Assembly: GCA_038223055.1 (NCBI GenBank)
Contig: JBBRHF010000081.1
Coordinates: forward strand, 1 to 17,142
Length of the DNA: 17,142 bases
From: JBBRHF01 sp038223055
GTDB taxonomy: Bacteria > Actinomycetota > Actinomycetes > JACCUZ01
Direction: 5' to 3'
Under the pieces are notes generated by a model. The model did no database searches, had not been told where the DNA came from, and worked only from the letters and a program-made list of their open reading frames with translations. Position 1 is the stretch's first letter. Every line of letters begins with the position of its first letter. Shown here piece after piece: positions 1 through 7,086 of the stretch. The position numbers were made by a program, and so were the translations under genes.

Positions 1-192
1 GACCAGCAGGGCCTGCTGGAACGAAGTCAGCCCCAGGGTGTCCTTCAGGCCGGGCGCCAACGGGCTCAGCAGCGCCCAGGCCCAGAAGTTGACCGCGAAC
101 CCGAGGGTCGCCATGCCCAGCATCAGCCAGGGACGCCCACCCAGAGGCACCGTAGCGGTGCCTGGCCCGGGACCTTGCTTCGTTGTCGCCAC
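1..192 (-). CDS. narK: NarK-type MFS nitrate/nitrite transporter, N-terminal 64 residues (cut by window edge)
   Basis: Reading the minus strand from a GTG at 192-190 gives 64 codons to the window edge without a stop. A GGGAG ribosome site sits about 8 bases upstream. After a short polar N-terminus comes the start of a first membrane helix (MLGMATLGFAVNFWAWALL) and then SPLAPGLKDTLGLTSFQQAL, the layout and wording typical of actinobacterial nitrate/nitrite antiporters of the NNP subgroup of MFS. Such proteins import nitrate or export nitrite across the cytoplasmic membrane. The gene is divergent from the NO-reductase operon and shares its 85-bp intergenic region, so the two are probably co-regulated. 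The rest of the protein is outside the window, so the substrate is inferred from the N-terminus and the neighbourhood only. Confidence 0.72.
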   Translation of the reverse strand, partial: MATTKQGPGPGTATVPLGGRPWLMLGMATLGFAVNFWAWALLSPLAPGLKDTLGLTSFQQALLV

Positions 193-277
193 TGGTCTGC
201 TCCCGGCTCGGTCGAGATGCTTGGTCCGGCCCGAGTGCCCGTCCCGCACTCAATTTACTACAGTGTGCTCCGTGGAA
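193..277. promoter_or_regulatory. Divergent promoter/operator region between narK and the SufR-like regulator
   Basis: This short spacer must hold the promoters of both divergent genes. Within very GC-rich DNA it contains one AT-rich island (CAATTTACTAC, 251-261) flanked by GCAC (246-249) and GTGTGC (263-268), a loose inverted arrangement. The island is the best candidate for a -10 box (TTTACT or TACTAC) on the plus strand and for the operator of the adjacent regulator. Exact -10/-35 assignments cannot be made from inspection. Confidence 0.45.
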
Positions 278-967
278 ATGCTGGGACCGGCGCCGACCGA
301 CTATGACGTCGGCGACAGTCCAGTGTCCCGGCAACGGACCCGGGTCCTGGACCAGTTGAGAACCGCAGGGTCCCCGGCCACGGTCGCCGCCCTCGCCGCG
401 GCGCTGGGACTGCACGCCAACACCGTCCGCGAGCACCTGGACGCCCTGGTCCAACGCGGCTGGGTCTCCCGCGCGCTCGCGCCGCCGGTGGGCCGCGGCC
501 GGCCGGCCGGCTCCTACACGGCGATCGCCACCGGACCGGACTCAGACCCCCGCGCAGGCGAGTACGCGGGCCTGGCCACCGCGCTGGCGGGGCAGATCGC
601 CCGCGCCAGCGCCCACCCAGAGGCCGACGCGCTGGCCGCCGGTGAGGACTGGGGCCGGTCCCTTGTCGTGGGCCGCCCCGTCGGCACACCTGCGCAGGCC
701 CGCCGCCGGGTCCTGGGCCTGCTCGACGAACTGGGGTTCGATCCCGAGGCTGACGCGCGGGCTACCACGGCCCGGCTGCGGCGCTGCCCGCTGCTTCGGG
801 CCGCCCGGGAGCATCCCGACATCGTGTGCCCGGTCCACCTGGGGGTCGTGCGCGGCGCACTCGCGGCGCTGGGTGCGGACCCGGACCGCGCGGCCCTCGA
901 ACCGTTCTCCGAGGCGGGGGCCTGCCGGCTGCACCTGCACACCCGCTCCTCGCCGGCCGGCAGGTGA
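278..967 (+). CDS. SufR-like winged-helix regulator with C-terminal cysteine cluster, probable Fe-S/NO sensor
   Basis: The 229-residue protein has an N-terminal winged helix: residues 20-62 form the HTH, with recognition helix HANTVREHLDALVQRGW (46-62), followed by a GRGRP wing at 72-76. The middle is helical. The C-terminus carries C170-X13-C184-X2-H187-X28-C216, the layout seen in SufR-type regulators, which bind an Fe-S cluster through such cysteines. Being first in a run of overlapping genes that includes NO reductase, it most likely senses NO or Fe-S status and controls this operon and perhaps narK; that role is inference. ATG 278 is chosen because homology starts soon after it. In-frame GTGs at 263 and 272 are alternatives, and no strong ribosome site is visible, so a leaderless mRNA from one of them is possible. 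The stop overlaps the next start (GTGA). Confidence 0.78.
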   Translation: MLGPAPTDYDVGDSPVSRQRTRVLDQLRTAGSPATVAALAAALGLHANTVREHLDALVQRGWVSRALAPPVGRGRPAGSYTAIATGPDSDPRAGEYAGLATALAGQIARASAHPEADALAAGEDWGRSLVVGRPVGTPAQARRRVLGLLDELGFDPEADARATTARLRRCPLLRAAREHPDIVCPVHLGVVRGALAALGADPDRAALEPFSEAGACRLHLHTRSSPAGR

Positions 968-2169
968 AACGCTCCGACTGGCACCTGCGGGCCGGTGCCG
1001 TCGTCGCGGCCTGGCTCGTCGCCGTGGCCGCGTTCGCCCTGGTCGACCTCGTCCACCCGATGAGCCCGTGGTTGCTGGTGCACCTGCTGCTGCTCGGCGC
1101 GGTCAGCAACGCCATCCTGATCTGGAGCACCCACTTCGCCGCAGCCCTCCTGCGCGTGCCCGCCGAGGGCAGCAGGCGAGCCGAGGTGGCCCGGCTGGGC
1201 CTGTTCAACACGGGAGCCCTCACCGTGGTGCTGGGCATGGCCACTGACCTGTGGGCAGCGGTGCTGGCCGGGGCGCTTGCCGTTGCCGGCGCCGTGGCCT
1301 GGCACGCGGTCGTACTCCGGCGCCGGATGAGTCGGGCACTGACCTCACGCTTCGGAACCACCGTGCGTTTCTACGTGGCCGCCGGCGCCTTGCTCCCGGT
1401 CGGGGTCGCCCTCGGGGTGGCCCTCGCGCGCGAGGACCTCACCGAACCCGTCCATGCCCGGGTTGCCCTCGCGCACGTCGCGGTCAACCTGCTCGGCTGG
1501 ATGGGCCTGACCGTGGTCGGCACGCTGGTCACGTTGTGGCCCACGATGCTGCGCACCCAGGTCGCCGACGGGGCGGTGCGCGCGGCCCGCCAGGCGTTGC
1601 CGGTGCTGGCTGCCAGCCTGGCGGTCATCGCCGTCGCCGCCCTGGCCGGGAACCGCGGTGTCGTGGTGGCCGGGATCCTCGGCTACCTCGCCGGACTGGC
1701 CCTGGCCAGTCGCCCGTTGCTCGCCGAGGCCAGAGGCCGGCCGCCCACCGGCTACGCCTCCCGGGCGGTGCTGGCCGGCTGGATCTGGCTGGCCGGCTCG
1801 GTGGCCGCACTCGGGGTGGTCGTCGCGACCGCCGCCGACTGGGTTCAGGCGGCCGAGCGGGCGGACCGGCTGGGCACCCCGCTGCTGGTGGGCTTCGCCG
1901 CCCAGCTACTCCTGGGCGCCCTGAGCTATCTGCTCCCGGTCGTGCTCGGCGGCGGTCCCAGCGTCGTGCGCACCACCACGGCGATCCTCGAGCGGGGCGG
2001 GGCCGCCCGGGTGACCGTCGTCAACCTCGGACTGCTCGGGTGGATTCTCCTCCCGACCGAACGCGGGCGGACGCTCTGCGCGGCGCTGGTCATCGTTGTG
2101 CTCGCCGCGTTCCTCCCGCTGGCCCTTCGCGCCGTCCTCCTCGCGCGACGGCGCGCCGCTTGCGCCTGA
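964..2169 (+). CDS. Polytopic membrane protein resembling the membrane module of actinobacterial copper nitrite reductase/multicopper oxidase proteins
   Basis: The protein has 401 residues, almost all in hydrophobic segments (roughly 11-12 helices). Two conserved-looking His-containing stretches stand out: LLVHLLLLGAVSNAI with H40 followed by STHF with H57, and ALAHVAVNLLGWMGLTVVG with H171 leading into TLWPTMLRTQ. From memory of the family, this pattern occurs in the N-terminal membrane half of large actinobacterial multicopper oxidase/NirK-like proteins, and loosely recalls NnrS and heme-copper oxidase folds. Here the protein ends after the membrane part with no cupredoxin domain. GTG 964 overlaps the regulator stop by GTGA, implying translational coupling. 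It lies between an NO-type regulator and the NO reductase. The His residues could bind heme or copper, but the biochemical role is not established by the sequence. Confidence 0.68.
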   Translation: MKRSDWHLRAGAVVAAWLVAVAAFALVDLVHPMSPWLLVHLLLLGAVSNAILIWSTHFAAALLRVPAEGSRRAEVARLGLFNTGALTVVLGMATDLWAAVLAGALAVAGAVAWHAVVLRRRMSRALTSRFGTTVRFYVAAGALLPVGVALGVALAREDLTEPVHARVALAHVAVNLLGWMGLTVVGTLVTLWPTMLRTQVADGAVRAARQALPVLAASLAVIAVAALAGNRGVVVAGILGYLAGLALASRPLLAEARGRPPTGYASRAVLAGWIWLAGSVAALGVVVATAADWVQAAERADRLGTPLLVGFAAQLLLGALSYLLPVVLGGGPSVVRTTTAILERGGAARVTVVNLGLLGWILLPTERGRTLCAALVIVVLAAFLPLALRAVLLARRRAACA

Positions 2170-2220
2170 CCAGGCTGACCTGCTTTGCTCCTTTTTTTCG
2201 GGCGAGGGAGGCAGGCAGGC

Positions 2221-4533
2221 ATGGCACAGGCAACCAGCGTCGGTCCCTCGCCGGGCGAGCGCACCACTCTTCTCGTGTCTCGCACCTGGGTTCAGGTGGC
2301 TGCACTGGTGGTGTTGTGCGGTTTCGCGGTGCTCGGCTTCCTGGCCTACCGGGCTTACACCACCGACCCGCCGATCGCGGTGCGGGTGGTGAGCGCTGAC
2401 GGTGCCGCGTTGTTCACCGGCGCCGACGTCACCAAGGGGCAGCAGGCGTTCCTGCGCAACGGCCTGATGGAATACGGCTCGATCTTCGGCCATGGTGCCT
2501 ACCTGGGGCCGGACTTCACCGCCGACTACCTGCACCGCGCGGCATTGATCGTCACCCGGGAGTACGGCGGGAGCGGGTCGGGCACCGCGAGGGGGCGGGT
2601 GGTCGCCGACTTCAAGAGCAACCGCTACGACGCCTCGTCGCGGACGCTGACCTACACCGCGGCGCAGGCGGTCGCGTTCGAGGAACTGGTCGCCTACTAC
2701 GGCAACTACTTCGGTCCCACCTCCGGGGACAGGGGCCTGCGCCGCGACGCGATCACCGACAAGACCGAGATCCGCCAGCTCACGGCGTACTTCTCCTGGA
2801 CGGCCTGGGCTGCTTCGACGTTGCGTCCGGGCAAGAGCTACAGCTACACCAACTCCTGGCCGCCGGAACCGCTGGTCGCCAACGAGCCGACCGCCAACGT
2901 GGTGGTGTGGAGCGTGCTGTCGTTGATCGCGCTGCTGGCCGGGATCGGCGCGCTGTTCGCGGCGTTCGGCCGGTGGGGTGACCGGCTGGGGTGGAAGGGC
3001 CGCCAGGCCGACTCGATCTCGTTCCGCCCGCCGGGGGACGTGCTGCTCACCCCGGCGCAGCGGGCCTGCGCCTACTTCTTCCTCGTCGTCGGCCTGCTCT
3101 TCTTCATCCAGACGATGGTCGGTGCCGCGAGCGAGCACTACCGGGCCGATGTCAGCGACTTCTTCGGTTTCGACCTGGCCCGCTGGCTGCCCTACAACCT
3201 GGTCCGCACCTGGCACGTGCAGCTGTCGATCTTCTGGACGGCGACCTCGTTCCTGGCCGCGGGCATCTTCCTCGCCCCGATCGTGGCCGGGCGGGAGCCG
3301 CGTCGCCAGCATTGGCTGGCCTACGGCCTGCTCGGCGCCCTCGCGCTGGTGGTGTTCGGCAGCATGGCCGGAGAGGCGCTCGACATCCACGGGGTGCTCC
3401 CCGGCGCGCTGGGGGCGATCGGGATGCAGGGCTGGGAGTACCTCGACCTCGGCCGGCTCTGGCAGGTCCTGCTGACGCTGGGCCTGTTCGTGTGGGTCGC
3501 GATTCTCTACCGCGGGCTGCGGGTGCGGCTGCGGGGGGAGTCGCGCGGGAACATGCCGTGGCTGTTCTTCTTCACCGCGCTGGCGATCCCGGCGTTCTAC
3601 GCGGTGGGTCTGTTGACCAGTTCGGAGTCCAGCTACACCGTCGCGGATTTCTGGCGGTTCATGGTGGTGCACCTGTGGGTGGAGGACTTCCTGGAGATCT
3701 TCACCACCGTCCTGGTGGCCTACGTGTTCGTCCTGCTCGGCGTCGTCCGGGAGCGGGTGGCGCTGGCGGTGATCTACCTCGACATCGTGCTGTACTCCGT
3801 CGGCGGCATGATCGGCACCATGCACCACCTGTACTTCTCCGGCAGCGCCGCGGAGAGCATGGCCCTGGGGGCGTTCTTCTCCGCCATGGAGGTGATCCCG
3901 CTGACGTTCCTGACCGTGGAGGCGTGGTCCTTCCTTCAGCTCGGTGCCCGCCAGGAAGCCAAGTCGCCCACCCCGTTCCCGCACCGGTGGGCGGTGATGT
4001 TCCTGGTAGCGGTGGGTTTCTGGAACTTCCTCGGCGCCGGGATCTTCGGGTTCCTGGTCAACCTGCCGATCGTGTCCTACTACGAGATCGGGACGGCGCT
4101 GACCGCCAACCACGCGCACGCCGCGATGATGGGCGTCTACGGGATGCTCGCGATGGGGCTGGCGTTGTTCTGCCTGCGCTACCTGATCCCGACCGAACGA
4201 TGGCCGGACCGCCTCGCCAAGATCTCGTTCTGGTCGGTCAACCTGGGGCTGGCCTGGATGTGCTTTGCGACGTTGCTCCCGCTGGGTGTCCTGCAGCTCT
4301 ACGCCTCGGTGGACGAGGGCTATTTCGCGGCCCGGCAGTTGGAGTTCATCACCAACCCGACCAACAGCGTGTTCGAGTGGATGCGGCTGCCCGGTGACGT
4401 GGTGTTCATCGTCGGGGGTGTCTTGCCTTTCCTCTGGATCTGCTGGCTGGGGGTCCGCTACCGGGTCGGCGGGGTGACCCTGGAGGAGCCGCAGGATGTG
4501 CTGTTCACCGAGGTCCGCGAGCCGATCGCGTGA
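2221..4533 (+). CDS. norB: Quinol-dependent nitric oxide reductase (qNOR)
   Basis: This enzyme reduces two NO to N2O in the cytoplasmic membrane using quinol. The 770-residue length fits single-subunit qNOR. After a first helix (about 22-43) comes an extracytoplasmic domain with the qNOR wording QQAFLRNGLMEYGSIFGHG and no CxxCH heme c motif, which separates it from cytochrome-dependent cNOR. The catalytic subunit follows: RTWHVQLSIFW with H332 (low-spin heme ligand), HLWVEDF with H484 and E488 (FeB His and conserved Glu), MHHLYFSG with H535 and H536 (FeB ligands), and NHAHAAMMG with H631 and H633 (heme ligands). All expected metal ligands are present. ATG 2221 is chosen over upstream starts because GGGAGG lies at 2206-2211 and a hydrophobic helix follows soon after. 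The stop overlaps the next gene by GTGA. Confidence 0.95.
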   Translation: MAQATSVGPSPGERTTLLVSRTWVQVAALVVLCGFAVLGFLAYRAYTTDPPIAVRVVSADGAALFTGADVTKGQQAFLRNGLMEYGSIFGHGAYLGPDFTADYLHRAALIVTREYGGSGSGTARGRVVADFKSNRYDASSRTLTYTAAQAVAFEELVAYYGNYFGPTSGDRGLRRDAITDKTEIRQLTAYFSWTAWAASTLRPGKSYSYTNSWPPEPLVANEPTANVVVWSVLSLIALLAGIGALFAAFGRWGDRLGWKGRQADSISFRPPGDVLLTPAQRACAYFFLVVGLLFFIQTMVGAASEHYRADVSDFFGFDLARWLPYNLVRTWHVQLSIFWTATSFLAAGIFLAPIVAGREPRRQHWLAYGLLGALALVVFGSMAGEALDIHGVLPGALGAIGMQGWEYLDLGRLWQVLLTLGLFVWVAILYRGLRVRLRGESRGNMPWLFFFTALAIPAFYAVGLLTSSESSYTVADFWRFMVVHLWVEDFLEIFTTVLVAYVFVLLGVVRERVALAVIYLDIVLYSVGGMIGTMHHLYFSGSAAESMALGAFFSAMEVIPLTFLTVEAWSFLQLGARQEAKSPTPFPHRWAVMFLVAVGFWNFLGAGIFGFLVNLPIVSYYEIGTALTANHAHAAMMGVYGMLAMGLALFCLRYLIPTERWPDRLAKISFWSVNLGLAWMCFATLLPLGVLQLYASVDEGYFAARQLEFITNPTNSVFEWMRLPGDVVFIVGGVLPFLWICWLGVRYRVGGVTLEEPQDVLFTEVREPIA

Positions 4534-5123
4534 CCCCCGACCTGGAGACGATGCTGCTCGGCGGCTATGCCGTGGTCCTGCTCGCGGTGGCCGCCGCGTT
4601 GGACTGGCTGGGTGCTCACACGGCGCGGCGGTCCGAGCGGTTCCGCACGGCGGGGTTCCGCTACCACCCCCAGCACGACGCGTGGGCCTGCCCGCAGGAC
4701 CAGATGCTCTGGCCGGTCGAGCACGACGTGGCACGCCACCTGATGCGCTATCGCGCCAAGCCCTCGGTGTGCAACGCGTGCCCGGTCAAGCCCGACTGCA
4801 CCAGCTCGGGGCACGGGCGTGAGATCGTGCGGGCGCTGGCGCCGTGGCCGCACTCGGAGGCCGGCCGGTTCCACCGCGGGGTGTCCCTGGCGCTGGTCGG
4901 GCTGGCCGCGTTGCTGCTGCTCGTCGCCGCCGCCCGTCACCCCCACCCGGCCACGCTGGTGCTGGCCGCGCCGATGCTGCTGGTCGCCGTGCTCGGGCAT
5001 CGGTTCAGCGCCCATTTCCGTGCCAGTCCGGCCAACTTCCCCGCCCCGACCCCGGCGACCGGGCTGCGGGTGACGCGGCCCTCGCGTACCCGCTGGGGAT
5101 CCGATGCGAGGGAAGACGCGTGA
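4530..5123 (+). CDS. Small membrane protein with four-cysteine domain resembling an IS1182-type transposase zinc ribbon
   Basis: The protein has 197 residues. A helix spans about 9-27, a soluble segment 35-115, then two helices (about 118-135 and 140-157) and a basic tail. The soluble part reads FRYHPQHDAWACP (C54) and then YRAKPSVCNACPVKPDCTSS (C81, C84, C90) followed by GREIVR. That arrangement (YRA..xxCxxCPxKxxCTxSxxGRxI) is the signature of the C-terminal zinc-ribbon-like domain of IS1182-type DDE transposases. No catalytic DDE residues are present and the segment is framed by membrane helices, so it is not a transposase; it may be a domesticated or convergent metal site. Its GTG overlaps the norB stop and its stop overlaps the slipin GTG, so it belongs to the NO operon. 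Function is unknown; metal or iron-sulfur binding at the membrane face is a guess. Confidence 0.7.
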   Translation: MTPDLETMLLGGYAVVLLAVAAALDWLGAHTARRSERFRTAGFRYHPQHDAWACPQDQMLWPVEHDVARHLMRYRAKPSVCNACPVKPDCTSSGHGREIVRALAPWPHSEAGRFHRGVSLALVGLAALLLLVAAARHPHPATLVLAAPMLLVAVLGHRFSAHFRASPANFPAPTPATGLRVTRPSRTRWGSDAREDA

Positions 5124-6022
5124 CACGCGTTCTTGTGGTCGCCACGCTGGTGTCGGTGTTCGCGCTGGGGCTGGTGGCGCTCAACGTGCGAGTCCTGCGG
5201 GAGTACCAGCGGGGCGTGCTGTTCCGGCTGGGCCGGCTGCGCCCGCTGGCCGGGCCCGGACTGGTGTTCCTGATCCCCTTCGTGGACCGGATGGAACGGG
5301 TCGACCTGCGCACCGTCACCCTGACCATCCCGCCGCAGGAGGTGATCACCCGCGACAACGTCCCGGCCCGGGTCAACGCCGTGGCCTACTTCCGGGTCAC
5401 CGACCCGGCCCGGGCGATCACCGAAGTGGAGGCCTATCCCGTCGCCACCTCCCAGATCGCGCAGACGACGTTGCGATCCGTGCTGGGCCGCGCCGACCTG
5501 GACACCCTGCTTGCCGAACGCGACCAGCTCAACGACAGCCTGCGGCGCATCATCGACGAGCAGACCGAGCCGTGGGGGATCAAGGTGACCACGGTGGAGA
5601 TCAAGGACGTGGAGATCCCCGAGGCCATGCAGCGGGCGATGGCGCGCCAGGCCGAGGCCGAACGCGAGCGCCGCGCGAAGATCATCAACTCCGAGGGTGA
5701 GTTCCAGGCGGCCCAGAAGGTCTTCGAGGCCGCGGAGATCCTCAGCGCCAACCCGGCCGCGCTGCAACTGCGCTACCTGCAGACCCTGCTCGAGATCGGC
5801 GGCGAGCGGTCCACGATCGTGTTCCCGCTGCCGATGGACCTGATCGCGCCGTTCCTTGCCGCCCACCGCCCGTCCGAGGGGTCGCCCGAGGTCGTGACCG
5901 AGACATCGTCCTACGCCGAGGGGCTGCACGATCCGGCTAGCCCTCGCCCGGCCCCCCGAGCCGGGGGGCTTGCCGGGCCCGGACCGCCGCGGCACGCTCC
6001 CAGTCGGCCGGGTCGAGGCTGA
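5120..6022 (+). CDS. Slipin (stomatin-like SPFH/band 7 membrane protein)
   Basis: The protein has 300 residues. A short N-terminal helix (about 5-22) is followed by REYQRGVLFRLGRL and GPGLVFLIPFVDRMERVDLR, the diagnostic start of prokaryotic slipins. The SPFH domain spans about 28-190 and includes IPPQEVITRDNV and EIKDVEIPEAMQRAMARQAE. A charged coiled-coil follows (AEAERERRAKIINSEGE), then the LQLRYLQTLLEI region. Slipins oligomerise and organise membrane microdomains. GTG 5120 overlaps the previous stop (GTGA), tying it to the qNOR operon. The usual NfeD partner is absent; the upstream three-helix protein holds that position instead. The last 25 or so residues are Pro/Arg-rich, lie antisense to the hemerythrin gene and span a GC hairpin, so the stop may have shifted downstream from its ancestral position. 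Confidence 0.9.
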   Translation: MTRVLVVATLVSVFALGLVALNVRVLREYQRGVLFRLGRLRPLAGPGLVFLIPFVDRMERVDLRTVTLTIPPQEVITRDNVPARVNAVAYFRVTDPARAITEVEAYPVATSQIAQTTLRSVLGRADLDTLLAERDQLNDSLRRIIDEQTEPWGIKVTTVEIKDVEIPEAMQRAMARQAEAERERRAKIINSEGEFQAAQKVFEAAEILSANPAALQLRYLQTLLEIGGERSTIVFPLPMDLIAPFLAAHRPSEGSPEVVTETSSYAEGLHDPASPRPAPRAGGLAGPGPPRHAPSRPGRG

Positions 6023-6332
6023 CCGCCGCCGCAGGGAACACCCCGTGCTCCTCGTGGTCGATGTGCTCGCCCAACGTCTCCAACGCGACCAGGACGGCAA
6101 CCCAGTCAGCGGCGCCGGCACCTGCGCTTTCCGAGGCGGTCAGAGCCGCCGACACGACGTGGTCGAAGTCGTCGTGCTCATCGAACAGTGTCCCGATCTT
6201 GTCGCCGTACTCGTGCAGTCGGGCCATGGCGGGATAGAGCGCCAGCTCCTCGACTGCGTCGTGGACCTCGAGCACGTCGTGCAGGGCGCGCAGTTGCCGC
6301 GCTGCGCTCGCCTGCTCGCCGTGCGCCGAGCA
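5937..6332 (-). pseudogene. Hemerythrin-like (HHE domain) gene lacking its 5' end
   Basis: The minus strand encodes LRALHDVLEVHDAVEELALYP, then DEHDDFDHVV and LGEHIDHEEHGVFPAA, ending in TAG at 5939-5937. These are successive His/Glu metal-ligand helices of the hemerythrin/HHE family, which bind a di-iron centre and O2 or NO. The first helix with its ligand His is missing: upstream of about 6332 the frame runs into sequence that codes for an ASCH domain on the other strand. An open reading frame continues to 6401, but those residues are antisense to the ASCH remnant and do not look like hemerythrin. The gene is therefore probably broken, although a shortened product cannot be excluded. Its 3' end overlaps the slipin gene by 86 bp. 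Confidence 0.6.
5951..5969. terminator. GC-rich hairpin at the convergent slipin/hemerythrin ends
   Basis: GCCCCCC (5951-5957), a 5-base loop GAGCC, and GGGGGGC (5963-5969) form a perfect 7-bp stem. It lies close to the 3' ends of two converging genes, where a bidirectional terminator would be expected. No T-run follows on either strand, which is common in actinobacteria but leaves termination unproven. Confidence 0.5.
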
Positions 6333-6339
6333 GTCGGTC

Positions 6340-6597
6340 GTTGACCAGCGGTATCTGCTGATCGATTCGGACCTGCGCGCGGTCGGAATCGCGCAGATCA
6401 CGGAGGTACCGATGGTGCCCCTGGCCGAGATTGACCTGCGCTTCGCCCGCGTGGAGGGCGAAGCGAACGAGTCGGTCGCGGCGTGAAGTGCACGAGCAGT
6501 TCTGGACCGCTAACGCTCCACACGTCACGCTCGACGACCGCACGGTCGTGTGGGCACCCGCACCCGGCTCGTCGAGCGGTTGTCGGCCGACGGGTGA
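6340..6597 (+). pseudogene. ASCH-domain protein remnant, 5'-truncated with two frameshifts
   Basis: From 6340 the plus strand reads VDQRYLLIDSDLRAVGIAQI, then PLAEIDLRFARVEGEANESV, and stops at TGA 6484. Shifting frame at about 6480 continues with RREVHEQFWTANAPHVTLDD. A second shift near 6545 gives TRTRLVERLSADG and a stop at 6595-6597. Read together these match the second half of ASCH (PUA-like fold) proteins, with the EID.RFA..EGE..ESVA..R..HE.FW pattern. The first half is absent. ASCH proteins are thought to bind RNA or modified nucleosides. Three frames are needed to read it, so it is a dead gene. It is not visible as a single open frame. Confidence 0.65.
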
Positions 6598-6608
6598 GGT
6601 TCGTCGTG

Positions 6609-6959
6609 TTAGCCGATCTCCTCGACCAGTTCGTAGAGGTGGCCGTCAGGCGCCCGGAAGTGCACGTACCGCTGTCGGGTGCTGGACGAGATCTCGTCAT
6701 CGGTCTCGACGCCAGCCGCCTTCAGCTCAGCGGTCGCGCCGAGGACGTCTTCGACCAAGAATCCCACCGTCCGCTCGCCGTTGTCGCTCTCGTCGTGGGA
6801 GGTGACCACGAAGGACGAGCCATCGGGGAGCGTGAACATCTCGGCGTCCATCCCATCCGGGTCAGCCACCGCGAAGCCCAGCACGTCACGGACGAAGACG
6901 GACATTTGCTCGCGGGCAGGGGTTCGGGTTCCGACGAAAGTGATTCCACGTATCTCCAT
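6609..6959 (-). CDS. VOC/glyoxalase-fold protein
   Basis: The protein has 116 residues and forms one vicinal-oxygen-chelate unit: MEIRGITFVGTRTP, VFVRDVLGFAVADPDGMDAE, FVVTSHDES, VGFLVEDVLGATAELKAAGV, and the closing RAPDGHLYELVEE. The paired beta-alpha-beta-beta-beta layout and the final Glu in the HLYELVE motif fit glyoxalase/bleomycin-resistance/dioxygenase superfamily proteins, which use a metal held by His/Glu. The first-module metal ligand is not obvious, so substrate and even metal dependence are unknown. ATG 6959 is preferred because GGAG lies 7 bases upstream; ATG 6962 is just ahead of it with tighter spacing. It ends 11 bp from the convergent ASCH remnant and stands alone. Confidence 0.8.
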   Translation of the reverse strand: MEIRGITFVGTRTPAREQMSVFVRDVLGFAVADPDGMDAEMFTLPDGSSFVVTSHDESDNGERTVGFLVEDVLGATAELKAAGVETDDEISSSTRQRYVHFRAPDGHLYELVEEIG

Positions 6960-7086
6960 CATGGGTCTCCAGGGTGAGCGGTCGAATGGTTGAACAGGCA
7001 AGGTCGTACGAGGGCACCCGGGCTCACGAGCGTCCGTGCCTAGATCGCCGGGCGTCGGGTTAGTCCAGTCGCCGGTCATCACTTTG

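Noticed and set aside
1906..4734. 942-residue open frame on the minus strand
   Set aside because: It lies antisense to norB, is rich in Arg, His, Gln and Pro and has no family wording; an artefact of high GC.
6178..6543. Upstream minus-strand frame as a possible hemerythrin N-terminus (VNDRLL)
   Set aside because: The interval is better explained by ASCH coding on the plus strand; the resemblance is too short.
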